Source of the DNA: Paramarasmius palmivorus
Lineage: Eukaryota; Basidiomycota; Agaricomycetes; Agaricales; Marasmiaceae
Reading direction: 5' to 3'
Length of the DNA stretch: 64,000 nt
Assembly (NCBI GenBank): GCA_037176845.1
Contig: JAYKXP010000098.1
Coordinates: forward strand, 62,001-126,000
Below, in pieces: positions 24,150 to 36,967 of this stretch. The notes beneath the pieces were generated by a model that saw only the letters and a list, made by a program, of their open reading frames with translations, was not told where the DNA came from and did no database searches. How positions within the stretch are numbered: the stretch's first letter is position 1; each line of letters begins with the position of its first letter. Both the position numbers and the translations under genes were made by a program.

Positions 24150-26955
24150 TCATGTAGGCCAGCCTCGAACTATCCTGGCTGCACCACCGCCTACTCTGCC
24201 CAAAAAGTTGAACACTTCAGCAGCGCCGCCTCCACCGGCATATCCACCAGCAGCATAGCCGAAGCCCTCACCACCACCGCCGGGTAATGCATTGAAGCTT
24301 GCCCAAGCAACGCGGTCGTGATACGTAGGGCCTCCTGGTACACCCCAGCCGTACTGAGGGCCAATGCCAGATCCCGCTAACGCCATCTGAACGAGTGCAG
24401 ATGCACCAACGACAAGGGCCGAAGCTCCTGCTATGATGGCAGTCTGCGTAATGATGTTGGAAGCCCCACCAGGTGGATTAGGTCCAGAAGACGAAGGTGA
24501 GATGTATGTGTTGTAGATATTGCGATAGAACCTTGAGTAACCCCTCTTTCCCTTTTCTTCCTCTTTTGCTTCGGGTTTTCGGCGGACGACACGAGACTTT
24601 GCGAGCACCTCGTCGATGACACCACATCCTACACCAAGTTCGTCCTTGAATGCAGCCCACTCTTCTTGAAGACCTTCTGAAACCTCGATGTCGCTACCAA
24701 TGACACCGTGTAGTTTGAGAAGTTCGGCACGAACGCGTCTCTGGATCTCAGCTTCTTCGTCATAGGCTGGAGGTGAATCATCAAGAGTCTGCTTGGAAGA
24801 GGACGCGATAGGTTCAGGCTCGGGCTCTTCCTTTTTGACCTCTACAACGACTTCGACGGGGTCAGTTTGGATCTCCATTTCTGCCTTTTCAGGCATGGGC
24901 TCCACAGGTTCCTCGATAACTTCCGTCTGTACATCAACTACAACCTTCTTGGGCGGGGGTGGAGGTGGGTCTGTTTGCGAAGATGTTGCAACAAGGAAGA
25001 GGCTGGGGTCGTATTGGGTCGAGCTATCCGAGTACTCTTTGACCTCCTCGAAGGTTTGTGTCGTTTCCAAGGTCCGGTTTGCACGAGAGGCGACTTTCTG
25101 TAAAAAATAATAATAATGATGCGTTAGTGAGCAAGTACACGCAAATGAGATGGTTGAACTAACCCTCTGCACTCTCCGTCGGATAATCGTCTGGATGACA
25201 TCCTCGTCTTCGCTACCTTCTTCAATGTCCTCTACAACCGTCTCGCTACCTTCGCCCTCAAGATCTTCCTCATCATCAGCATCTTCCTCGGCCTCGCCCC
25301 AGGCACCCATCTTATCCGCAAGCTCGGCACCAAGACTCTTGCTAACAGTGTTGTTACGACTGCTAGCGCCAGAACCTGGGCCACCACCAGCCACTCCAGA
25401 AGCCAAGCTATTCCGCAGCTCGTCCATGTCGAACCTCATTCTGTCAATGGTCTCCTTCAACATAAGGTTCTCTTGCTTCTGTTCCTCAAGTTGGCCCATG
25501 GCTTGCTGCGCAATCACCAGCTCCTCTTCGAGCCTTCCTATTCTCTCTTCGTACACCTCTCTTTCTCGCGACCATTTCCCAGCTTCCATCTCGTGAAGCT
25601 GCGCGGCATCGTTGAGAGACCTGATGGCTTCATCGCGACTGCGAAGATCGTCACGGTACTTCTCAGAAGCAGAGCACTGTTCGAGGTATTGACGGTGAAG
25701 AGATTGATAGTTGTTACGAGCATGGTCAAGCTGTCGGTTAAGCTTGCCGATCTCGTTTTCGAGCGTTGTAATTTGTGATGAACTAGAACGCTAGATGATA
25801 AGAGACATCAGGACATGAACAAAATATAGAAGGAGGATAGTTATTTACCTCTTTACTCCTCAACTCCTTCTCTTCCTTCTTCGTAGCGCTGAGCTCGCTC
25901 TTCAACTCGTCAATTCTAAGCTGAAGATCCTCTAGCTCAGTTTCATGCTCAGTGAGCTTCCGCTGTAGCGTGTTTTCAGCATCCATCAACTTTTTGCCCA
26001 GTTCTGCATTGGCCTTCTGTAGCACCTCCAAACGGTCCAGGGGCTCTAATGATACCGTGGAAGCCGTGGACTCTCGCCGTTCCAAAACGAGGCCGAGGAC
26101 GTCTTCCTCCTCTGAATCAGAATCTGACGCAGAATGTCGGGGCATGGGGAGAGAGGAAATGGACTGGTTAAGAGTTTCGTCGTCCGGAGATGCGTAACCT
26201 CTGTCGTCACCATACATTCTAGCCTGCCTTGAAGAAGGTCGTGACGGAGGTCTGAACGGTGGCGAGCCAATGTCAAAGTCGCCGAAGGAGGCGTTTGGCG
26301 ACATGACACCAGGATTAGGCGACGTCGGGTTGCTGGGAGCTCGTGCTCGAGAAGCAGGGTTACGGTATCCATAAGCAGATGGTGAAGCAGAGTATTCAGA
26401 ATCTGACCGACTTCCAGCGTCGGATTTGCGTCTGTGGGGAGCAGTGGGGCGTCGAGAGTATGAAGATGGGGGGATGCTCTGTAAGGGTGTTGCACGTTGT
26501 CTTTTTGAGCTGTCAAATGCGGATGGTCCGCGTGGCGTCTGAGGTACAGCCGAGCCTGAACGAGATGGTGGCCGAGAGGGGTGTCTGTGTGTCCCTGTAG
26601 AGTCCGTGCTGGAACTCCTGCCACCGTAATCATCGTCGCTGTTCTGCTCGAGAGACCGTCCTCTGGTGAATTCGTCGTCTCCCGGGGACTCGGGTGGGCT
26701 GGGGCTAGCCTTGGTCTTCTCCGCAATGAAGCTCAACAGCAGAGCAGCCGAACACTCTATACCCGGATTCGCCTGCAACAACGCACTCAACATTTCCTCC
26801 TCTTCTGGCTCCAGTAACTGAAATCCGCTTCCATAAAGTTCCGAAAATGAACGAAAAACGTCGGGCAGGGCGTCTGCAGGTATTACGACCGTGCCGTCTT
26901 GTGCTTTAGTTGCTCTTGGGTGTTCCTTGAATATGTCGTCCAGTAAATTTTCCAT
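24150..26955 (-). CDS. Long coiled-coil protein with C-terminal membrane segment, function unknown
   Basis: Three phase-0 exons: 26955-25849, 25790-25164 and 25097-24150, giving 893 residues. The first ~80 residues look globular (FRSFSELYGSGFQLLEPEEE). A long Ser/Pro/Arg-rich disordered stretch follows. Coiled coil covers about residues 305-510 (heptads in LEDLQLRIDELKSELSATKK and RIGRLEEELVIAQQAMGQLE), then an acidic linker, a proline-rich part with repeated QTD/QTE motifs, and a hydrophobic alanine-rich segment (ITQTAIIAGASALVVGASAL) near the C-terminus, followed by a Gly-rich tail. The layout suggests a tethering or cytoskeletal adaptor anchored to a membrane (inference). I do not recognise the family. 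The start is the first ATG of the frame; a LINE fragment begins within about 150-200 bp upstream. Confidence 0.85.
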
Positions 26956-27097
26956 GTTCGCAATCGACTGACGATTGCGACCAAAGTCTGGATCCTAGTG
27001 CGAAGAATGTGAGAAAAGAAAAAAGAAGCAGCGGGGAACGTACCATGGTGATAGTGGTGGTTGAACGTCGAACAAGAGATGTTTCGAAATTCGGACA

Positions 27098-28483
27098 ATG
27101 AGAAAGTTGATCTTTGTTTGGACCCTCGCTCATATGACTGATAATTTTAGCGCCCGTCATGACGCTCATGCTGCCCGCCAACGCCTCTCTGAACTCATCC
27201 TCACCAACTTCGCCACCTCAAACCCCCGGAGACCACCACAGGACCCAACATTTACTGGGTTATCGGCATCAGACGGCTCTACCATTCCACCCGCACCACT
27301 TCCCTTCCAGTCACGATCATCCGCTTTCTCGTCAATCTCGACATCGCACACCCTTTTAGCGACGCTTGACGCATTTGCGCTCTCAGCCAATAACCAACTG
27401 GCTGAAGTATACGGGATTCTTACAGCCATACTGCTGTTAAGGGATACTCCACGCCCCGATAACCCTTCACCTGTGATATACTCCGACAATTCAAACGCCG
27501 TTCGCCATCTCAATAATGCCCTTAATTTACCCTCATATAATTGGGCATCAAACCCTGCGCGAGCCCTATATCGATGGATCATGGACATTGTACATCGTCG
27601 TCACCATACAGCACCACTCTTAATACAACACATTCCTTCTCACACCTCGTCTACTTCTCCGCCTGCTCGAGCAAATGATCTTGCAGATCGCATCGCCTCG
27701 TCTGCTCATCGCTCAATTCCTCGCCCCCCGCCAGCACCATTACCTACATTCTTCATGGATGATTATACCTTATTCTCTAAAACCCACTCCTACATTGAAT
27801 CTAACCCGTTCTTGTATATATCAAATATACTCGCACGTCGTTCGGCTTATGAAGCCTCCTTCCGCCCAGCAAGCACTCTCCTACACACTCTCCATGATCT
27901 GACACCTCCCCCAACCTATCCATACACTCGAGCGACTTCGGCATATTCGGCTGTCGTTCAGCTCTATGCCCGTTCATCTCAACTTGACACAAATTTCACC
28001 AAATTCAGGCGCTTTGGCGATATATCTCCTTGGTGCTCCTTTGGGTGTGCCGAACTCGAAACAACACATCATATCTTCACGGAATGCCCGAGATTTGCGC
28101 ATTTTCGTACCCATGCCAAGGACTCCTTGGTCTCTACCACCACTTCTCTTGTCCAACGCCAGCCCTACCATCTCACAAAAGATGAACAGGCCGCCATCGT
28201 TACCGCGTCATCTCAGCTGTTCGCCGACACTGACATATGGCCTCTGAAACGCACTCGTTATTATCTGGGCTCCATGCCTAATATTTCCAACATTGTGCAC
28301 AGCCTCTCTACAAACCAACGCGCACACACTGCAATCGTTCAATCCTGGCACGTCGCTGCTATTCGGTTGGCTGGTCGGATTTGGGGTGAATATCGGAGAG
28401 TTACTTCGCCGTCGCGGATGAGGCCTGAGAGATCGAAAACAGTACATTTACCTCCCTTCCTCTCCAGAATTACTTCTCAATAA
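27098..28483 (+). mobile_element. 5'-truncated non-LTR retrotransposon: RNase H and C-terminal part of ORF2
   Basis: One open frame of 461 codons. Its middle part resembles the RNase H domain that follows reverse transcriptase in fungal LINE-like elements: TGLSASDGSTIP (first acidic residue), NNQLAEVYGILTAILLL, PVIYSDNSNAVRHLNN and ARANDLADRIASSAH. Further on is a zinc-knuckle-like end (WCSFGCAELETTHHIFTECPRFAHFR) seen after RNase H in these elements. No reverse transcriptase or endonuclease lies upstream, so the copy is 5'-truncated, as usual for incomplete target-primed insertion. The frame is still intact, which suggests recent insertion. A 9-bp match (ataatttta at 27141 and 28480) may be a target-site duplication, but the downstream copy overlaps the stop codon, so this is weak. 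The exact 5' limit is unclear. Confidence 0.8.
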
Positions 28484-29114
28484 TTTTACTTTAAACCATA
28501 TATGTTACATTATCATTTATGGTTTGGTTCTTTATTGTTACGAAGAGCCGGCGAGGTATTTACCTGTAGTTTACAGTTATTTACCTGAGCTATGTATTTA
28601 GCGGAGTCGGTCAATTTATAGTTGTTTCTTGTTTCTTGCTCATGGTTCATTATTGTTCTCCCCTTTTGTCAATGTTTCCTTGCTGCCATCAGGACAACAC
28701 AAGGCATCGTTATGCATTGACCGAGCTGATACTTAATAATCAGAGCGCTCTTGTAGAACATGCTCAACTGGAATTTGAGGTGAGTTTTCGACGATACCAA
28801 TTGCAAAACAACCTGAAACTTAGATACAGCCAGAGTCATACATCACCATGGGCAATCTGTGACCACAGGAAGGCTCAGAGCAGCATCCTTTCTAATGGAC
28901 CAGTCGAAATTGCGCCTTTCGGGGACACTGTTTCCTTTAAATCTCCAGATGTGGTTGAGCCCACACGACTGTCGGACCACGATACTTAGATTCTCATAGC
29001 TCTTGCCATCTTGGGGCAGAAACGGCGGTCGTGCGGCGCTTTCAATTTTCGTTGGCTCGCGCTTCTCTTTCCCACAATATCCTCAGTTACGAAGTTCAAC
29101 CAAACTCAACCACT
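28484..29114. other. Region between LINE fragment and next gene
   Basis: About 0.6 kb with AT-rich DNA next to the LINE end. One frame (28636-28989) is open but begins at a non-ATG codon and has no recognisable motif. Probably 3' LINE flank plus promoter of the following gene. Confidence 0.5.
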
Positions 29115-31237
29115 ATGGGTCGGAGACACCAAGTGTTCCTCATCGCTCGCCTCATACCTGCATCCTCTGGCAAACAAACACAGGCGCGTTATCGATGCAT
29201 TGCTGGTCTGCATCATCAATGGTGCTATGGCTACCTTCCGATCTCTGCCACACGACGCTTTTTCAACCTTTTGAAGAACCCCGATAATGCAGAAATTGTT
29301 CGCGACGAAATCCGCAGGGCACACGGACGATACGGGCGACAGGGCCAAGATCCAGAAATACCTGACATGGCGTTTCCATACATCCAAATGTTGCTCACGC
29401 AGGCGTTCTATCTGGACATAAATGACCCTGACGGTGCCTACGCCGGCAATTGCCATGGGTATATGGCGCCGATTATTGACCCTAATCATGGATGTTTTAG
29501 TCATGGTCAGTCGTACAGATTATCGTTCCTGGCCTCTTGACCTACCGAGATCCCTTGGATAACACAGAAAATGACGATGGTTACACCTTCATTGATATCA
29601 CCAACCCTTCATATCCAGCATACTGCTTCGAAGTCGAAGGGGTTATCGTTGATGCTGATGGCTATATACGTGGTGACTGCCGCGAGGATGACGAAAAGGA
29701 TCAGAGATTCAAGGATGCGCAACGCCACATCGACTCCTTGAAGGACGAAAAGCTCGTCACAGTTAACGTGCTGTCCAAAGTATGGCCCCAGTACTACAGG
29801 GTCGACGATGATTGCGAGGAGCCAGCGATGCGGGACCAATCACTCACCGAATCACTCACGACCACGGCACTTCCTACACTTGCCGACCTTGCTTTGCGCC
29901 AGGTTGTCCAGCATTGTGTTGACGATGACAATTTCGAACCTCTCGAGGCGCTTACAGACATGCCCGGCAAATTGGAGCTCATCGGATCTCATCTCTTTGC
30001 CCGGAAAACCCTTCCTGGTTCTGCTTATGCAGTTGTGGCTCGAGTGCTCCAGGGAGAGCTTTTGAAGAACGGGGGCATGATCGATTTGACGTCGTCACGT
30101 GTCACGATGTCCACGAATGCGATTCGTTCAATGGTCTCTCTCGTCTCCTCTGAGGTCGTGAAATCGATCAACCTGTCGGGCCAAAACGTTCTCACCACGG
30201 AGATCATCGTTAATCTTCTTACATCCTTCCCCAATCTCATACGAATGACCCTTCTTGATACGAACATAACAAATGACCAGATCATGGACTTGTTGTGTAC
30301 ACAACCCAAGCTGTTCTACCGTGTTCATGATATCATTCATCCTGCTCTCCTTTCATTCAGCCCCCCGCCGCTCCCCAACATCCTCCCTGATAATCACGAG
30401 GACCTGCATCTCCATCACCAGCGACTTGCTTCTGGACCACACGGTTTCACGATCATGCAAACCGGTATAATTCGCAGCTTGTCTATCAAACCCGCAATCG
30501 CATCACTTCCTTTTTTCCATCCCGACAAAATCCTGCGCGGGCTCACTGCGTGTCTCGATGCTCTCCAGACCGTCATTGACTATGACCTCTTCCAAGACTA
30601 CTTCGTTGAAAATCGACTTTTGCCCTCCGTAGCTCTGTCCGTCGGTACACCTATTAGATCACAACTGGTGGAACCTTCGAAAGATTCGGAGGAGAGGCTC
30701 CGATGGCTGCATCGTTCGGTTAGTACGGTACCTGTCATCGGGACTTATGACGATTGCCAATGTCACGGATGGTTGTTCGCGTTGGATTATCATACTCCAC
30801 AATCTTACGGTCCGAGTAGACAAGAGTCGAGTTATGCGTTTATCAAGGTGGATGAGGAGGCTCAAAGTGCGGCATTACTTGAGTGGATGGAGACTGCATG
30901 GAATGAACGTGCGGAAGGGAGAGAGATATCGTTGCCTATACCCAAGCTGATGCTACAGAAGAGAGGGATGCTGAAGGAGTACAAGGATAGGTCAACAGTG
31001 ATACCAGAAACTGAGGGTGTGACGTCCGCATACCCTTTCAAGGTATATGATGTTCGTGGGTTCGCAGATGCTGTGGAGAAAGAAGGTAGACCCAGACCGA
31101 GCGAGGAAGTGATAGCTTCTTTCGAGGCAGCTATCGGTCTGAAAGAACAGCCGATGCCTAAAGGATGTCCTCCCACAAAACCGATGGTACTGATGGATTT
31201 AGAAGAGGCGAAGGATTTCATTCCACTTGCTAGTTAA
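29115..31237 (+). CDS. Conserved basidiomycete protein of unknown function
   Basis: Two exons, 29115-29505 and 29568-31237, joined in phase, giving 686 residues. The N-terminus MGRRHQVFLIARL followed by YRCIAGLHHQWCYGYLP and a DGYTFIDITNP block is, as far as I remember, typical of a family seen in Agaricomycete genomes and annotated only as hypothetical. The middle has leucine-rich-repeat-like lines (LTSFPNLIRMTLLDTNITND), which hint at an LRR fold. The C-terminal third mixes charged helices and prolines. No signal peptide, membrane helix or catalytic motif is visible. The start is the ATG that precedes the conserved GRRHQ block. A function cannot be given. Confidence 0.8.
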
Positions 31238-31611
31238 GAGATTACTTGAATTGTACTAGCAGTGAATGGATGTCACACTGAAAATGGAAATTATTCCGCT
31301 CGAAGGAACGGCAAAAAGAAACGGAATATGTTCGCCAATAATTCAGCTTGCTTTCGGTGATATTATGTTTTTCAGGTGAGGAAATCCCCTGATATGGAAG
31401 TTAAGCCAAGATTACCGAGATGATTGTATATTTCGCCATATTAAAAATACGACTGCCCGTCGAGCTTCTCTTATTTATTTCCTCGTTCTCGAGAACAAAT
31501 GCATAAATGCTCAGATTCTGGGTATGACCTGCGAAAAAACCTTTGGTAATAGTACACTTGTCAGACTATCCAATTCTGACGAAACCCACTGTCTCACATC
31601 AGAGGCTAGCG
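31238..31611. other. Convergent intergenic region
   Basis: 374 bases between two converging stop codons. Nothing recognisable. Confidence 0.6.
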
Positions 31612-34600
31612 TTATATCTCCTCCTCCTCCTCTGCTTCTTCCTCTTCCAATTTCTCACCTACTTCTCCCGCTTGCTGCGAAAGACCCGGAGCAAGGATCT
31701 CGTCCGAAGGTAGGTTTGTAGTCATGATGAACTTCTCCAAGTCACCCAATTTAGCCAATATCCCGTTAATATTCCTCGCCTGTTGCTCGAGCTGTTCTTC
31801 TAGATTCTTCAGCCGTATTTCTGTGGTGACAGACACCTCTTTTGGTAGATCCACATCCCGTTCTATTGGCTTAGTAGCAAGGACCAGCGTATGCGACCAG
31901 TCATGGTCTTGGGTACTTGCGCGACGAGCGTATAACCATGGCTTTCTCTCCTCGATGTATTCGTTACATTGGTAGCATACCAGTATCATCCCTAGAAATG
32001 AAGTAGTTAATGTTTAGAGGCTGTGGAGCATTCATGAACTGTCACCTTCGCAATCAATACAACACCAGTACGGCGGCCCTTGTATTGTTTTTTGGCATTT
32101 ATCGGACTCTCCACAACTGCATTCTTCTCCTTGACATCCGCGGCCAGGGACGCTGCTACGTAAGAGGTAGTACTCCGCGTAACTGAGCACCATCTTTGCT
32201 GATCTCGAGATCCCATGACAAAACGAGCGCATCGAGAAGACTGAGCGTAACTGTATGACATTGTGATCTGCTGAATGTGATTTGTTATCGAATAGCAACG
32301 TGGGACATCCTTCAGTGGTCTTGAAGCACGGTCTGCAAAGATCCAGAGTATCATCAATGCCACCTTCGGAACAGTGGATGCATTGGAAATGAGTTGTACG
32401 GACGGAGTCATGACAACCGTCACAGTCGTAACTAGAATCAGTGAATATCGAAGACTTCAGTAAAGAATAAAGAGACAATCAACGGGAATGGTGCCCACGT
32501 TCTGCCATGGTCGATCTCCCGTCGCTGCGTGAATGATACAACAGCCTTCCAGAACTGAAGGTCGCCAGGATCATTCGTTTCGAGAAGTCGGGTCCATTCT
32601 TCGGCCTCATCTCGGTTCCAGTATTCTTGCCGAGCCAATTGAATATAACGTTGACGTCGCTGACGTCTATCCAAAATAGTGTTCCGGTTCAGCGACCGAC
32701 TCCCTATATCACGCATGATGTGATATAACGCGAGTTTCCACAGTGCTTTCGGTTGCTTCTTGGACAAGTCCTCAGAATTTGGGAATGAAAGGAGGTATCT
32801 ATGTTCGTCGCTGGTGGCTGGAGCCGTCGAGACATCTCTGGCGTCATATGGGTGAACAGCAGAACTGCGTACCACCAAAAGAGTCCGGCGCGGACGGCTG
32901 CTCCTGTCGGTATCTCGTGCAGCATCATCTGGATCACTCGACGGATTAGAGAAGGAATAGAAGGGAATTAGGAGTGGTATCGTTACCTTGTACATCTTCG
33001 TTTTCTGATTTACTGGCGATCGGGGTAGTCTCGAAGATTGTATCCAACTGTTCAGTCTCCGGATCGAAGCATAGTTTAATGACTTCTGAGTCATCTAAGT
33101 CTTCTCCCGAACTGTCATAGAGCAGACTGCCTTCATACAGAGGATTTCGCTTCCAGTAGGATCCCATAACAGGTGGGTCATTGACAAACGCATACTATAA
33201 TCGATCACGGTATGACAATGAATATGATACATGCAACAAGCTTATGATTGACGCACCACACCATAAAAAAATTTGCGAAGCTTGTCCTTTTCGTCTACAT
33301 TTTGCCATCGATATGCAGCTAATGAGGATTGTCAGCCCCAGGGCTAAGTCCAAATGCCACTGTGGAAAGTATGACCCACCTTGTAGGGAACGAACTCGAT
33401 CCAATACACTTTGCATCACTGTCTTGATAGAACCCTTGATTGTTGAAAGCTCGCCTTCATGAAGTGTGACAGTTTGTGCCTGTGATATGATCCACAAACT
33501 TCTCCGGAGAAGCAGGAAAAGGAGAGGCATAATGTACTAGTACCAGGCAAGCACATATCACTGGATTAGTGTGGGCTCATGTGTCGGTGAGGGATATTTC
33601 AAAACTTCACCTTTTCCAGCCTTCCACCTCCAGTCACTAAAGCTAACATACTTGCATCGTCAATGCAGTAGGTGAGCTTGCGAAGTTGGATCTCCATCTT
33701 GTTCTGGATCTTGGAAACATAAGGCTGGAACTTGCAAAACTCCGGATGTGAATCCCAGCGGGTGTTGTCCCATTTATCAACATCTTCAAGTCCGGAAAGG
33801 AGTTCCTCGACTTGACGAATCTCCACAGACATAATGAAGTTCGCAATATTTTGCCGATTAGCTAGAAGGGTAGATTTCGTAGTGGTGTATATGTCCGCAA
33901 AAATTTTCCGGATACGACGGTAATACCACTGGATAGTCATCTCAAAGCCTGACACTCATTGTCTATGAGTCAAATAGTTACTGGTTCACGAGAATACACT
34001 TACCGTATGTCCAGTAAGCCATCCAATGTGGTAAGCTAATGATAACCACGTCAAAATGGGTCTACCGTCTTTGGGATGATCTAAGTGCTTACCTCCAGCC
34101 CAGGGGCCGCGCTGTGGTGAAAGCATTCACTTCCGCTATCGTCACAAATGAAGAAGCGTCATCGTCGATAGCTTCCATGAGTGGTTTCAGCCGCTGCAAA
34201 TGCAAAACGGTGATATACTGTAGCGTCCACCTATCACCATCATTGACCTTGGCTATTCTGTTGTTCGACTCCGGATTGTTCTCAGACATCGTGTTGCCAG
34301 TATTCGGCGTAGGAAGTTCTCCTTCAATTTTCGTTGAGTTGTCGTTTACCATTCCTTCGAGGAAGCGGTCACGAAGTGCCGAAACAAGGTGTTTCGCCTT
34401 GACGCTTCCTTTCCATCCCTATGTTATCGTTATAACTAGAAGAACTCACATGCATCATAAAATATTCACCATGTATTTCCAGAGCTCGTACATGTCCTAA
34501 GGAAAGTGTTATAAGCTAGGCAATTCCTGAGGCGCAAAACTCACGGGGTCTTTCAGTCTATCATGAGGGCCTTCTGTAACAGCAGTAACGACCCGATCAC

Positions 34601-35770
34601 CCTGGCGCTTGAGCTCTCCTTCAACCTGTTTCAGCCCGCTTTGCACCATCTCGAATTTCTTTTGGAAAAAAGATCTTTCCTCTTCGGATACCAAGGTAAC
34701 TTTCCTCTCCAATTCCTTCCTCAGCTCGGCAGTTTTCTGCGCCCAGCTGATCCGGTGCACGTCACCTTTTGTTCCCTTGTCCTCTACTACGGGTTCCATA
34801 TGCTGTGCAAGGAGCGCCAGGGTTTTATCGCTTTCAAGGACTGTGTCACGACCGCCGTGTTCCTTGACGAACTGTGCTACCTTGCTCTCCTCAGGGCTGG
34901 GCAAACGTGCAAAAAAGAACTCGATAAGCATCCGGAGGTTTTCCTTGATGTCGGGGATCTGGGATGTATCTTGTTGCATCAACGTGAGCCTGGCTTCAGT
35001 ACTAGAAGTCTGGGAGGCCATGGTTAGCTGTATTACATGACTGATGGCGGCTTTGTGATCTTCGAATTCTTGGGCAATCTGTGTGAATTCGATTCGCCAG
35101 TCCGCGCTCTTGAAGTAATTATCTAGTAACATAAGTATGTATGGACAGAAACATAGCATAAACTTACAAAACACGCTGCGCTTCTGGTAGTTGCTACACC
35201 GTAGCTCACAATTAAGGATTGATGCCTCAATTGATGCCATGGGCTGTTCCAATCTCTGAGAAATCTTTCCGCATTCAATCTCCCCCAACCTGTATTGTTG
35301 TTAGAGATTCGGATATGCTGATTTTTGAAGCACACTAACCCTTCAAGCACCTGCATCATCTCATACATCTTGAATTTAAGGACCCGGATTCTAAGATCGT
35401 TTCCTCGCCGGTCAACTTCCAAAGTCATCGCCACCTTGAACACGAAGAAAGAAGCTTAACCATTTGAGCCAGGTAGTCCTTTGTTTTTGGTGGAAAGAAA
35501 AACCTTCTATGACCGGATGGATTTTTGCGATTGCCTCAAGAGCCGCCATTAAGTTCTGGCTGCGCTCTTGGAATGTTGCTAGGTGCAGATACTCCAGCGA
35601 GGCAATAGGCCCTGTGGACGTGGATCGTTCAGCTACCGTACAACAGACCGAGAAAACTACTGACGTCCTTTTGCCCATTCGTTAATCTCCTTCTCTGAAG
35701 GGAGCTGGGGTCCCATTAACGGAGTGTCATCAGGCTTTCGCTTAGAGGATTTCGACATAGAGAGCCGCAT
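31612..35770 (-). CDS. EF-hand-like and ZZ-type zinc-finger protein, many exons
   Basis: A chain of short exons in consistent order on the minus strand, about 1000 residues in total; not every border was fixed. It starts at an ATG at 35770, with a second in-frame ATG at 35758. N-terminal part: helical (LEYLHLATFQERSQNLMAAL) followed by long charged coiled-coil-like helices (ISWAQKTAELRKELERKVTL). Middle: an EF-hand-like segment (EAIDDDASSFVTIAEVNAF, about 34.15 kb) followed by LPHWMAYWTYGFEMTIQWYY. C-terminal: a ZZ zinc finger (YDCDGCHDSVRTTHFQCIHC then DLCRPCF, about 32.3-32.43 kb), a second CxxC pair (WCCIDCEG, VCYQCNEYI), then a coiled coil and a poly-Glu tail ending at 31612. This EF-hand/ZZ layout is, to my knowledge, found in Agaricomycete multigene families of unknown role. 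ZZ fingers bind proteins rather than DNA. Confidence 0.75.
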
Positions 35771-36229
35771 GGGGTACCCAAATTGCGAGATGTTGAATCT
35801 TTACCCAAAAGTGATACAGTTTTTATACGACAACCGTGGTCCGAGTGCTGGAGTGTGAATAGTAATTATTTATAATCAGGCATTCTCGTGATCCAGAGCT
35901 CCAAAAGTTAGGAACCATTCCACCTTTCTGGTATGCTTCATTTCAGAATCACCCTTCAACGGAAGGGTCACTCGTACTACGAATGCGCACAAGGCACAGA
36001 GGCGCTAAAGCTCCACCACGTTATCGTGTCAAAGGGGAAACACCTGACTGATACAGAGAGGGTTTTGGGAATGTCAGGCGCCTTGAACGAGTTTTGTGAA
36101 ACTCCAGTTCAGTCCAGCGCAGTGCCCGTGTTCAGGTCGTGATTTCGTACTATCGCGAACGCTACGTGCCTAGACTGTCAAGAGTTACTTGTGCATCATC
36201 GAGAGCGGGGAGTACCCCGCGACCTTTCT

Positions 36230-36690
36230 CAATAGCTTCCAGCGCTTGCCCAAAATACCTTGCTACATGGAAGACGTCAATATGTATCTGCCCGACATTG
36301 ATACGATGGGTAACTCGCCTCGAGGCTTGGAGATTGAAGTCCTTGAGTGCCCTTTCCTCCCTTTTGGACAGTAGAAGAGAAGAACTTGTGTCAGAATCTC
36401 GATTTAGTTGACATGGATGTCTTTTGTGTGTGTCATGAGACGTGCAGAGCCGCCAGCCGAGAGTTATCATCCTTCGCCACCTATAGACGTGCTCATTAGA
36501 TATTCCATTCATGGAATAGCAGGCTGCGAGATTGAATGAGTGGAACGATTGGTAAGGTGATGTAAAGAGCGCACGACTTTGAAGCTCTGGTCGGTCCGAC
36601 CGTTGTGGGTTTGCGGTTAAGATAGAACCTTGACAGAGCCGCAGAGCAAGCCTGGCCAGGGAAAACGAAGATTAAAATGAAAATCTCCCA
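36230..36690. repeat. Tandem repeat copy A (about 450 bp)
   Basis: This block is closely matched by 36968-37450, about 740-765 bp downstream in the same direction. Shared landmarks are tgctacatggaagacgtcaa, ctcgaggcttggagattga and gctctggtcggtccgaccgt. Minus-strand translation gives related peptides in both copies (RRVTHRINV versus RRVTHHINV), broken by stops, so the parent may have been a gene, now decayed. The family cannot be named with confidence. Confidence 0.75.
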
Positions 36691-36967
36691 AAAATTTCTC
36701 GAGAAGTGGTTTGACAATATGACTCTCGACGAGGTCTGAAGAAGGTCCAAGAAGCATGTGGAGGCTGAACTGGTGTTGAGCCGTTAAGGATTTCCGGTAT
36801 CCAATGAAAATCGATCTCCTTCCTTCTTCTAATGTAGATAGCTTCTCACAGCCGTACTAGGTGCAACGAAGTTAAGCCTTGCCGGAGCGAAAGGGAGACA
36901 CCTGAGTGAAGCTGTCGTGAACATCGATGCCTTATCGAGTGCGGAGCATAGGGATAGGTACTCCGCA

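Noticed and set aside
27141..28488. 9-bp direct repeat ataatttta as LINE target-site duplication
   Set aside because: AT-rich and short, and the right copy overlaps the ORF stop codon, leaving no 3' UTR; likely chance.
31612..35770. Assignment of the N-terminus to a NACHT/Goodbye or HeLo domain
   Set aside because: Only general helical character is visible; no P-loop or specific motif was found.
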